DNA of 64,000 nucleotides, taken from NCBI GenBank assembly GCA_020348925.1, contig CP070758.1:2830218-2894217 (forward strand), read 5' to 3'. Below the pieces are notes generated by a model that ran no database searches, was not told the DNA's origin, and saw only the letters and a list, made by a program, of their open reading frames with translations. The translations under genes and the position numbers were made by a program. Shown in pieces: positions 8,865 to 16,575 of this stretch; the first letter of the stretch is position 1; every line of letters starts with the position of its first letter. Source of the stretch: Gemmatimonadota bacterium. GTDB taxonomy: Bacteria > JBHIER01 > G020348925.

Positions 8865-9746
8865 TTATAATGCGACCCCAAGTATTCCCAGAAACTCCCG
8901 CGTTGCCGGTGTCAGATATTTCCCTTTTCGAAGAGCCACCCCGTAGCCAAGCTCGCCAAAGTACTTCGTGACTGGGATCATACACATAGGCTGCGCATCT
9001 TTTAACGACAAAGAGATGCCGGAAATGATTGTTACACCCAGACCAAGCTTCACATATTCTTTAATCACCTCAGCGCCACCTGTTTCGATAATCACGTTGT
9101 GCCACAATCCCAGTCGTTCGAAAACCTGATCAATCCTTCTTCTGATGGAATTCTGCCGCTCGTAAAGAATGAGGGGCTCTTTCGCGATATCCTTTAATGT
9201 AACTTTTTTTCTCTTCGCCAGCGGATGATCCGGAGCGGTGCATAGATACATATCATACTTGGCCGTTTCGTAGAAGTCCATACCGGTGAAGTCATTCCAC
9301 GAAGCCGTAATTCCAAAATCGATCTCTCCCGCCATCACCATGGAGAGAATATCGCTGTCCAGAATTCGGTTCATAATCGTTACCTGTACCTCAGGATACA
9401 TTCTTTTGAACTGTTCCACGCACTTCGGCAACTGATATCTCATGTATCCCCGATAGGCAGCGAACACGATTCTTCTGCTCTCCTTATGAGCGATCTCAGC
9501 AAAATGTGCCTCGATATCGTCCAACTTCTGAATGATCGATGCCGCATACTCGAACAATATTTCTCCGTCAGGAGTGAGCCGAATTCCACGCCCCAATCTC
9601 TCATACAGCTTCACCCCTAATTCATCCTCCAAAGCCTTCACTTGGTGGCTGACGGCCGATTGTCCGATATTCAACCTCTTGGCCGCCAGGGAAAAACTCC
9701 CGTATCGTCCACTCCAGTAAAAACCTGCCAGTTGTTGCAGCTGCAT
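8865..9746 (-). CDS. LysR family transcriptional regulator (CysB-like)
   Basis: The 293-residue protein has an N-terminal winged helix-turn-helix (residues 1-60), with the LysR signature SFSLAAKRLNIGQSAVSHQVKALEDELGVKLYER. A periplasmic-binding-protein-like effector domain follows (about 90-290). The effector domain contains IKEYVKLGLGVTIISG, close to the CysB/Cbl subgroup, which senses sulfur compounds, but the ligand here is unknown. The gene is divergent from the receiver-like gene at 10006, and the shared 259-base AT-rich gap holds an imperfect palindrome (9811-9859). In LysR systems such a gap normally carries both the autoregulatory site and the target promoter, so the divergent gene is the likely target. 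Confidence 0.92.
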   Translation of the reverse strand: MQLQQLAGFYWSGRYGSFSLAAKRLNIGQSAVSHQVKALEDELGVKLYERLGRGIRLTPDGEILFEYAASIIQKLDDIEAHFAEIAHKESRRIVFAAYRGYMRYQLPKCVEQFKRMYPEVQVTIMNRILDSDILSMVMAGEIDFGITASWNDFTGMDFYETAKYDMYLCTAPDHPLAKRKKVTLKDIAKEPLILYERQNSIRRRIDQVFERLGLWHNVIIETGGAEVIKEYVKLGLGVTIISGISLSLKDAQPMCMIPVTKYFGELGYGVALRKGKYLTPATREFLGILGVAL

Positions 9747-9810
9747 CGCACCTCCTCGACAAAAATTTCACCAGAATTCTGAGAAAGAATATGTGAATTT
9801 CAAATATGAG

Positions 9811-9859
9811 ATATGAAAATAAATACTATATTGTTATTAAATATTACTTGTATTCATAT
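9811..9859. promoter_or_regulatory. Candidate LysR operator in divergent intergenic region
   Basis: Arms ATATGAA (9811-9817) and TTCATAT (9853-9859) are perfect reverse complements flanking a very AT-rich 35-base core between the divergent LysR gene and the gene at 10006. Dyads of this kind are common LysR sites, but AT-rich DNA produces such matches by chance. Confidence 0.35.
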
Positions 9860-10005
9860 ATCATGTTTCCTATATTCCGCCACCAACGAAAAAATCTGAC
9901 ACCGGGATCTGCTCATCTTTCTCTTTCCAACTGGATTTCTTGAATCGATTGTTCATCATTTTTCGTCCGTGTCTCAACAACTCCCCTCACCAAGGAGGTG
10001 CAGCC

Positions 10006-10851
10006 ATGAAGTCTCAAGCAGTCTCCCCATTTTTAGTGGGCCATGTCATCACACCTCTTTTGCGCCCTTTACCAGTCATCTTCTCATACGCCCACGCCGC
10101 TTCAAAGGATCCCACTCTCGCCCAGAGCAAACCAGATCTCCACGAAGAATTTCAAGCCCATGTAAAATGCTTCACCGCTCTGGCTGAGACAGCCGCCACA
10201 ACAGCAGAGCTTTCGAACGGCGATTACGAATCAGTCATCCAGAAAGCTGAGGATCTTTTGTCGGCCAAACCGAGGACCCTCATAAGAAAAATCGACCAAC
10301 TCGATCTTGAGCTGTCGCATTTTTCTGAAGTTCACAAAAAAGCGCTCCGGCATGCATACAACATGAAACCTGAACTGTTCAAAAGTGTCTATCAGCGTTA
10401 TATCACTCCTCGAAAGCTTCTGCTTGTATACCAGAGCGAATCCACTGAGGTCGTGCCCAAGCTTCAGGAAACATTGTCCAAACGGTGCTACTATGAGGTT
10501 AAGACCGTTGAGGAAGCGTACCTGAAAGCTTCCCTCCGCAAGACCGATTTTGTGATTTTTGCCCCAACGCAAGCACCCATCTCCTCCCATGCGATAAGTA
10601 GCCTTCAGGAGAAAGAGGTGCCTTTTCTTGTTCTTGTCAACCTCGGAGCCGATCTACAAAGAGCTGATATGGTCCAGACGAGACTTGCCGGACTTTATCG
10701 GAATAACGGTATCCCGATTTTGCATCGCCCTTTTCCGGCCGTCCGTCTCTTTCAAAAAATCGACCGCATGATTATCGAACAGCAACTTCTTGAGAAGGTT
10801 GCTCCTGAAGCCGTTGCGTCAAAACGTGCTGCGATGGTTAAGGTCCATTAA
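10006..10851 (+). CDS. Protein with C-terminal receiver-like fold, function unknown
   Basis: A 281-residue protein. The ATG at 10006 follows AAGGAGGTGCAGCC and is preferred to the frame start at 9940. The N-terminal 35 residues contain a hydrophobic stretch (PFLVGHVITPLLRPLPVIFSYAHAA) that could be a signal or anchor. A helical region follows (about 40-155), then a segment that reads like a degenerate response-regulator receiver: strand RKLLLVYQS, strand KTDFVIFAPTQ, strand VPFLVLVNLG, and a PILHRPFPAVRLFQKIDRM ending like the usual KPF loop. The phosphoacceptor Asp region is not conserved. It is divergent from a LysR regulator and ends in a terminator. Function is unknown, and the receiver similarity is by eye only. 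Confidence 0.7.
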   Translation: MKSQAVSPFLVGHVITPLLRPLPVIFSYAHAASKDPTLAQSKPDLHEEFQAHVKCFTALAETAATTAELSNGDYESVIQKAEDLLSAKPRTLIRKIDQLDLELSHFSEVHKKALRHAYNMKPELFKSVYQRYITPRKLLLVYQSESTEVVPKLQETLSKRCYYEVKTVEEAYLKASLRKTDFVIFAPTQAPISSHAISSLQEKEVPFLVLVNLGADLQRADMVQTRLAGLYRNNGIPILHRPFPAVRLFQKIDRMIIEQQLLEKVAPEAVASKRAAMVKVH

Positions 10852-10877
10852 GCATCTAACATCTACATTAAGAATAA

Positions 10878-10942
10878 GGCCCACATTCTACGAAGGTTCA
10901 CAGTGAACCTCACTACAGGACCTTGGAGTGTGGGTCTTTTTT
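10878..10942 (+). terminator. Rho-independent terminator with internal hairpin
   Basis: Outer arms GGCCCACA and TGTGGGTC pair across the element, the latter followed by six T residues (10937-10942). Inside lies a second near-perfect hairpin (AGGTTCAC/GTGAACCT). It begins 27 bases after the stop of the 10006 gene. Confidence 0.8.
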
Positions 10943-11232
10943 GGTTTCACCACCGGCAAGAACGTATTCACGGATTTAATATAAAACTCACGCCTTATTC
11001 TGTCAAGACATTTCAATTTTAGATTTAACTCATCATAATTTAGAAATTTAGAGATATATTAGTCGTCTCCACTGTGTCGAACCATGATCCCTCATCTGTT
11101 ACCTTCCTGTCTCATGTCACATCACATTCAGGTATCGAGTGGGGCGTGAAGATGTTTGGATTGGATTGAATTGATAGGATAATTCAGATGAGAGCGTTTT
11201 AGACTATTAGTGGAAAGAAACACTCTGAAGGT
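10943..11232. other. AT-rich intergenic region
   Basis: This is the gap between the terminator of the plus-strand gene and the end of the minus-strand gene at 11233. Nothing coding or structured was recognised. No remnant of a type IX sorting domain is visible beyond the stop of the 11233 gene. Confidence 0.4.
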
Positions 11233-13509
11233 CTATGGTGCGCATTCGCCAATACCTAAGATCACATTGACGATGCCCAGAGCATCCAGGATGTCGACAC
11301 CTCCATCTCGATTACAATCAGCTCGGTCCAATGGACCTCCAAGAAGAGGTGTGGACGCTAAAATGTGATTTACGACGGCCAAAACATCAAGAACATCAAC
11401 CCCGCCATTACAGTCCACATCACCCCTTTCAGCTTCAGTTTGATCCGGATTGTAGACGTTAGGGCAGTTATCCTCATCACATGTATTGGCTGAATATGCC
11501 GGATCGCCATACCCGTCACCGTCGGTATCCGTGCACGAATCGCATACATCACCAATTTCATCACCGTCACCGTCCATCTGCTCCGGGTTGATATCATCGG
11601 GACAATTGTCGCAGATATCTCCCAGAGCATCTCCATCTGCATCCCCCTGTTCCGGATTGTAGTCATCGGGACAGTTATCCTCAGTATCAAGGACTCCATC
11701 TTCGTCGCGATCCACTGAAGCCGGCTCCAGATGCAGACCCTGGATCCATGCTGCATCAAATATCGTCCCGGTATTCCCGCTGCCGGATTGATCCTCTATC
11801 GCCTCCCCACTCCCCTCATTCATTTGCCAGTAGCCGACCAATCCGGGCTCATCCCCCGTCAGATAGCAGTCCAAAGTCCCGGAGATCTCCTCTCCTGTGC
11901 GCACAACATTCCAGATTCGTACTTCATCGATCATGCCGTCAAAAGCTAAGTTGCCCATGCCGTTCCCGATGACGAGATCGTCGCTGCTATTGTCCTCGAT
12001 ACTGCCTGAAGGCGGGGTGGTGAAAGAGACGTCCTGCTCGATACCGTTGATATATATTCTGACCAGACCCTCACCGTTATACGTCACCGCAACATGTTGC
12101 CATTGGTCAAGAACGAGCGAGCTCTCAGGAGTATTTGCATAACATAATGTCCCGTCGCTGTGCCTCAGTTGGAGAAGCAGACTGTGAGGATGATAGGCAA
12201 GGTATGAGTCAAGGAGCTGGATCGTAATACTGTTCTTGTCAATCACCTTACCAAGTCCGAACGTCAGGAAATTTCCCCAGCCCGCGGGATTGATCCAGGC
12301 TTCCATGGTCAATGCATCTGTCAGATGCAGAGACGGTGTAGCAGGACACGAAACAGAGCTTATGACACCGTCAAAAAGAATGGCGCTTTCCCCGTCGAAT
12401 ACACGGACATGCTCTTCACGAGTTTTAGTGTGAGAAAGCGAATCGTTCGATACTTCCAAGCTGACGGTATAGACTCCGGGTTGGTCGTAAACCCAACTTG
12501 GATTCTGTTCGTAGGAATCGACCGTTCCATCTGTATCAAAATCCCAGGCCCAGGATGTGACAGGCAAATATTGAGTCGAACCATCTGTGAATTGTACTGT
12601 CAGTGGTGCATGGCCTGTCTTGGATTCTGCCGGAAAATTTGCGAAGAAAGGTTTCATCGTCGGACTGAAGGTCGTGGAGAAAAGCATTTCAGTAAAGAGA
12701 AGTGCATCGGGATGGATGTCAACAATCTGCGCGCTGATGCTCGGTATGTTTGGATAAATAGAGATGAAATCCGCAGCCGGTATATGAAGTCCAATAATCT
12801 GTTTTGGACGAAAATGCGTCTCGATGAAAGGTTCCAGAGCGGAGTTGACCAGGAGCCAATAGGGAATAAGGGCCAGGTCTATGTCCTTATCCTGGAGATC
12901 GAAACCGTCAAAATCGTCCAGTGTGGTGTAGGCATCGTCAAGATGCAGAACTTTTTTACCGTCAATCGTCACCAGGAAACACACATTTTCAAGAGTTGCA
13001 TCGGGATAGAAGTGTTGGACGCGCATGATTTCTATCTCGACACCCATTCGAGTGACCGTCGTGTCCTGAAAGAGAGCGAGAGCGATCCCCTCGACTCGGT
13101 CCTCGATGGCGGCAAAGTCCGCAAATTGTAAGCTCAGCTCGTGTACGGTTTGCGCAGGGGCGATGAAATGCGCATTCTCGTTATGGAGAAGGTGCCGGCC
13201 GACGGACTGGGCATGAAAATGATCAGGATGCAAGTGCGTTGAAAGAACGAGGTCTATTGAATTATAAGGGGGGCTTGCCGTTTCGATCTTCTCCTGCTCA
13301 TCGTCAGGAAGATCGACATAGTTTGGAGATCCGTCGCGATAGAGTCCGTCGATTAAGATCTGCGTTTCATGTGATGTTATTAAGACACCTTCATTTGCAA
13401 TGTAAGTGATCTCAAACTCGTTGGCGGTAGCCTGTGTTCTTGCCTCCTGTGTGAGTAAGATTCCTGAAACCATCAGGATTAACAGCACAAAACCGACAAA
13501 AGTCTTCAT
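11233..13509 (-). CDS. Secreted metallo-beta-lactamase fold/PKD/LamG/TSP3/dockerin protein, no CTD
   Basis: The 758-residue exported protein has signal peptide MKTFVGFVLLILMVSG. A metallo-beta-lactamase-fold domain follows (about 32-285), with the metal motif THLHPDH (His92, His94, Asp96, His97) and LHLDDA where many relatives have a single metal-bridging Asp. Next come a PKD domain (about 285-370, TSWAWDFDTDGTVDS), a LamG jellyroll (about 375-560), calcium-binding TSP3 repeats (DEDGVLDTEDNCPDDYNP and following) and a dockerin ending GIGECAP. It stops there, without helical linker or sorting domain. It is a close paralogue of the 16576 gene, which does have both. Likely a cell-surface or released hydrolase of unknown substrate. 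The start has GGAGG nine bases upstream. Confidence 0.88.
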   Translation of the reverse strand: MKTFVGFVLLILMVSGILLTQEARTQATANEFEITYIANEGVLITSHETQILIDGLYRDGSPNYVDLPDDEQEKIETASPPYNSIDLVLSTHLHPDHFHAQSVGRHLLHNENAHFIAPAQTVHELSLQFADFAAIEDRVEGIALALFQDTTVTRMGVEIEIMRVQHFYPDATLENVCFLVTIDGKKVLHLDDAYTTLDDFDGFDLQDKDIDLALIPYWLLVNSALEPFIETHFRPKQIIGLHIPAADFISIYPNIPSISAQIVDIHPDALLFTEMLFSTTFSPTMKPFFANFPAESKTGHAPLTVQFTDGSTQYLPVTSWAWDFDTDGTVDSYEQNPSWVYDQPGVYTVSLEVSNDSLSHTKTREEHVRVFDGESAILFDGVISSVSCPATPSLHLTDALTMEAWINPAGWGNFLTFGLGKVIDKNSITIQLLDSYLAYHPHSLLLQLRHSDGTLCYANTPESSLVLDQWQHVAVTYNGEGLVRIYINGIEQDVSFTTPPSGSIEDNSSDDLVIGNGMGNLAFDGMIDEVRIWNVVRTGEEISGTLDCYLTGDEPGLVGYWQMNEGSGEAIEDQSGSGNTGTIFDAAWIQGLHLEPASVDRDEDGVLDTEDNCPDDYNPEQGDADGDALGDICDNCPDDINPEQMDGDGDEIGDVCDSCTDTDGDGYGDPAYSANTCDEDNCPNVYNPDQTEAERGDVDCNGGVDVLDVLAVVNHILASTPLLGGPLDRADCNRDGGVDILDALGIVNVILGIGECAP

Positions 13510-13593
13510 GATGATCCACCTCCCTATAATTCGGAATACCGATTGAACTGGATCTGCAGCGTCCTTCGGTCTGAAGAAACCACGCTTGAAATA

Positions 13594-16524
13594 CTATTTC
13601 AGCAAAACCATCGATTTTGTCTTAGAGAAAACATCCGTCTCCATCGAGTAAAAATAAATTCCTGAGCTCACTTTCTGCCCTTGGTTGTCCGTGCCGTTCC
13701 ATGTGATTTCATGATAGCCGGCTGATGTTTCGCCCTCTCTGAGCTTTTTCACAAGCTCACCCTTGATGTTGAATACGGCCAGCCGAACACGCCCAGACCG
13801 TGGGAGCGCAAACCGAATCGTCGTCTCAGGATTGAAAGGGTTCGGATAGTTTTGTGCCAGAGAAAACTCTCGGGGGATCCGCGCCTCGGCCTTGATCAAC
13901 GCCATAAATGTTTCAAATTCATCTCTTGCAAGATACCGTTCCAACGACTCGCAAAATTCTATCACCTCCGCATTCATCACAGGCCTCGAAACCGACGGGG
14001 CGCATGCGCCAAGGCCCAGTATGACGTTGATGATACCCAGAGCATCCAGAATGTCCACACCCCCGTCACCGTTGCAGTCGGCCCGGGCCAATGGCCCTCC
14101 GACGAGAGGGCTGGAGACTAAAATGTGGTTTACGACCGCCAGCACATCCAGCACATCGATTTCCCCGTTACAATCCAGATCACCCCGCTCTACAGCACTC
14201 TGCTCCGGATTGTACGCACCGGGGCAGTTGTCCTCCACACACATATTTTCCGGATATCCAGGATCGCCGTACCCGTCACCATCGCTGTCCGTGCACGTAT
14301 CGCACACGTCACCGATGCCATCACCATCACCATCCGTCTGATCCGGATTGACCTCTTCAGGACAATTGTCGCAGACATCTCCGAGGCCGTCGATATCTGT
14401 ATCCTCCTGGGCAGGATTGTAGTCGCCGGGACAGTTATCCTCTGAATCGAGGACTCCGTCCTCGTCGTGATCCGCTGAAGCCGGCTCCAGATGCAGACCC
14501 TGGATCCAGGTGATTTCAAACGCTGTTCCGCCATTGCCATTTCCCGAATGGTCTGTGATGGCTGCACCGCTGCCTTCATTCAGTTGCCAGTAAACGACGA
14601 GCCCCGGTTCATTTCCCACGAGGTATGAATTCATGCCGGATAAAATTTCATCCTCTGTCCGGGTAATATTCCACAGACGGACTTCCTCCAGATTCCCCTC
14701 AAAGGCAAGATTGCCATCGGAATCATTGCCGATTACAAAATCGCTGGCGCTGTTGTCCATAAGAGGACCTGATGGTTGAGGGGATTGAGACAGAATCTGT
14801 TCGACACCATCGAGATATATCGTGATGTCACTGGTTGTTCCGTCATACATCACAGCCACGTGCTGCCAGGTATCGAGATCAATAGAACCCTCAGGTGTGG
14901 TTGCAAGACTGAGGGAGCCACTGGCATGGGTCAGTTGAAAGGCCAGGCTGTTATCGTTGTAAGCAGGATGTGACTCTATGAGGTAGAGGGCAAACAGCTC
15001 TTTATCAAAAACTCTTCCGAAACCGAGATTGAACATTTCCCCCCAGCCAGTGGGATACATCCAAGCCTCGAAGGTCAGGGCCTCGGTAAGATTCAGAGAG
15101 GGTGCTGCCGGACACGACAGAGAGCTGTTGGAGCCATTGAACTGGAGGGCGCTCTCACCGTCGAACACCCGGATATAATCTTCGAGGATCTGTGTATAGG
15201 TATCCGTTCCGTTTGTAACTTCCAACGAAACGGAGTAGATTCCGGGTTCGTTATACGTCCATCCCGGATTCTGCTCCTCGGAATCTATGGTCCCATCGTT
15301 TTCGAAATCCCACGCCCAGGACGTAACGGGCTGGGGGGCACTTGACAAATCGGTGAATTGAATGGTCAGCGGTGCGTGACCTGAAGTCACATGTGTTTGG
15401 AAATAAGCTCCGTAGAGTCTGTTCTCCCACCATGCAATTTCGTTTCTATCCATTGATGCCACCAAGATATCCACATCGCCATCGTCATCGAAATCCAATG
15501 CGCTGGGATAACTCCCACCATGAAATTCCTCTGAAATGGAGTGCTGAGTGAAGACTCGATCCCCGGCATTTTCCCACCACCTGACAGCACCGGCTCCTCT
15601 GGAGGCACCCAGAATATCAATATCGCCATCTAAGTCAAGATCTGCGGCATAAATCCCTCGGGCTCCCTGGAAATTTTCACCAATGAGGTGCTGTGTGAAG
15701 GATTGACTTCCTGTGTTCTCATACCACGCAACCTGTCCGATAAAACAAATTGAGCAGGCCAGGTCAATGTCACCATCATGATCGATATCCTCGGCGTAAA
15801 CGGATGTGGGCCCCTGCACACCGGCTCTCACAATATGCTCCTCGAAGACTTGGTTGCCTGTATTCTCGAACCATAAAATTTGAAAGGATCCTGGTCCTGT
15901 TCCCACTATATCAATATCACCATCCTGATCCATATCCTTGGGATAGAGGCAGCTGGCTCCGGTCCAATTTGTCTTGAGAATATGCTCGGTGAAACTCCGA
16001 TCCCCATCGTTCTCGAACCATGCAGCCTTTGCAGTCTGACATGCGGTTACGAGCAAGTCCGTATGACCATCATCATTGATGTCTTCAGCGCAAACATAAT
16101 TTGGCTGTCCCCAGCCGCTTACTATCGTATGTTGGGTTATGAAGTTCTGATTTCCATCATTTTCCCACCAGGCTAACGTATCGCAGCTAAAACCTGCACT
16201 CACCACATCAACATCACCGTCGGAATCCAAATCGACCCCGCATATCCCCTTGGGACCCCTGAAACTATCGGTAATAATATGTATGGTGAATTTTCGGTTT
16301 CCATCGTTCTCCCACCAGGCGATACTATTGGCCCTCAGAGCCGAACCCAGCACATCGATGTCCTCATCACCGTCCATATCTACGGCCACGGCATGCCAAG
16401 TATAGTTAAAGTCATTTGTGATTGTGTGCTTCGAAAAGAGAAGTTGCGGAGAACTGGAGGTGGCACACAGAACCAATAAGATTGAACTAAAACATGCGAC
16501 AGAACACACCGAGAGCCTTTTCAT
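13594..16524 (-). CDS. Secreted FG-GAP/PKD/LamG/TSP3/dockerin protein with type IX CTD
   Basis: The 976-residue protein begins with a signal peptide (MKRLSVCSVACFSSILLVLCATSS). Residues about 25-370 are FG-GAP/VCBS propeller repeats, each carrying a DxDGDxDIDV calcium loop and a WWENDGN segment. PKD (about 372-460) and LamG (about 460-650) follow, then TSP3 repeats, a dockerin ([19 protein letters not shown] and [18 protein letters not shown]), the linker VIEFCESLERYLARDEFETF, and a type IX CTD (YPNPFNPETTIRFALP to GIYFYSM...MVLLK). The propeller and LamG parts suggest binding of a glycan or protein ligand. Its 3' end is a mosaic: one stretch is almost identical to the 16576 gene and another to the 19418 gene. 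AAGGAG precedes the ATG. Confidence 0.92.
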   Translation of the reverse strand: MKRLSVCSVACFSSILLVLCATSSSPQLLFSKHTITNDFNYTWHAVAVDMDGDEDIDVLGSALRANSIAWWENDGNRKFTIHIITDSFRGPKGICGVDLDSDGDVDVVSAGFSCDTLAWWENDGNQNFITQHTIVSGWGQPNYVCAEDINDDGHTDLLVTACQTAKAAWFENDGDRSFTEHILKTNWTGASCLYPKDMDQDGDIDIVGTGPGSFQILWFENTGNQVFEEHIVRAGVQGPTSVYAEDIDHDGDIDLACSICFIGQVAWYENTGSQSFTQHLIGENFQGARGIYAADLDLDGDIDILGASRGAGAVRWWENAGDRVFTQHSISEEFHGGSYPSALDFDDDGDVDILVASMDRNEIAWWENRLYGAYFQTHVTSGHAPLTIQFTDLSSAPQPVTSWAWDFENDGTIDSEEQNPGWTYNEPGIYSVSLEVTNGTDTYTQILEDYIRVFDGESALQFNGSNSSLSCPAAPSLNLTEALTFEAWMYPTGWGEMFNLGFGRVFDKELFALYLIESHPAYNDNSLAFQLTHASGSLSLATTPEGSIDLDTWQHVAVMYDGTTSDITIYLDGVEQILSQSPQPSGPLMDNSASDFVIGNDSDGNLAFEGNLEEVRLWNITRTEDEILSGMNSYLVGNEPGLVVYWQLNEGSGAAITDHSGNGNGGTAFEITWIQGLHLEPASADHDEDGVLDSEDNCPGDYNPAQEDTDIDGLGDVCDNCPEEVNPDQTDGDGDGIGDVCDTCTDSDGDGYGDPGYPENMCVEDNCPGAYNPEQSAVERGDLDCNGEIDVLDVLAVVNHILVSSPLVGGPLARADCNGDGGVDILDALGIINVILGLGACAPSVSRPVMNAEVIEFCESLERYLARDEFETFMALIKAEARIPREFSLAQNYPNPFNPETTIRFALPRSGRVRLAVFNIKGELVKKLREGETSAGYHEITWNGTDNQGQKVSSGIYFYSMETDVFSKTKSMVLLK
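13691..14035 (-). repeat. Near-identical tail segment, copy A1
   Basis: This segment encodes the end of the dockerin, the helical linker and most of the CTD. Apart from scattered single-base changes it matches 16673-17017, at a constant offset of 2982 bases. Confidence 0.85.
14119..14300 (-). repeat. Near-identical tail segment, copy B1
   Basis: This segment encodes the last TSP3 repeats and the first dockerin half. It matches 19940-20121 almost base for base at an offset of 5821, although the neighbouring CTD segment matches a different gene. Confidence 0.85.
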
Positions 16525-16575
16525 AATGTCGCTCCTTTCTCAAAAGTGAAACTTAGAGAAACGGTTCTCATAGAA

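Noticed and set aside
14200-14500. Regularly spaced repeats that look like a CRISPR array at first sight (also around 11450, 17200, 20050, 23750, 26050, 35300, 37350 and 41850)
   Set aside because: They are in-frame TSP3 repeats (DGDGxGDxCDNCP) of the secreted genes; units diverge, no identical direct repeats and no leader or cas genes.
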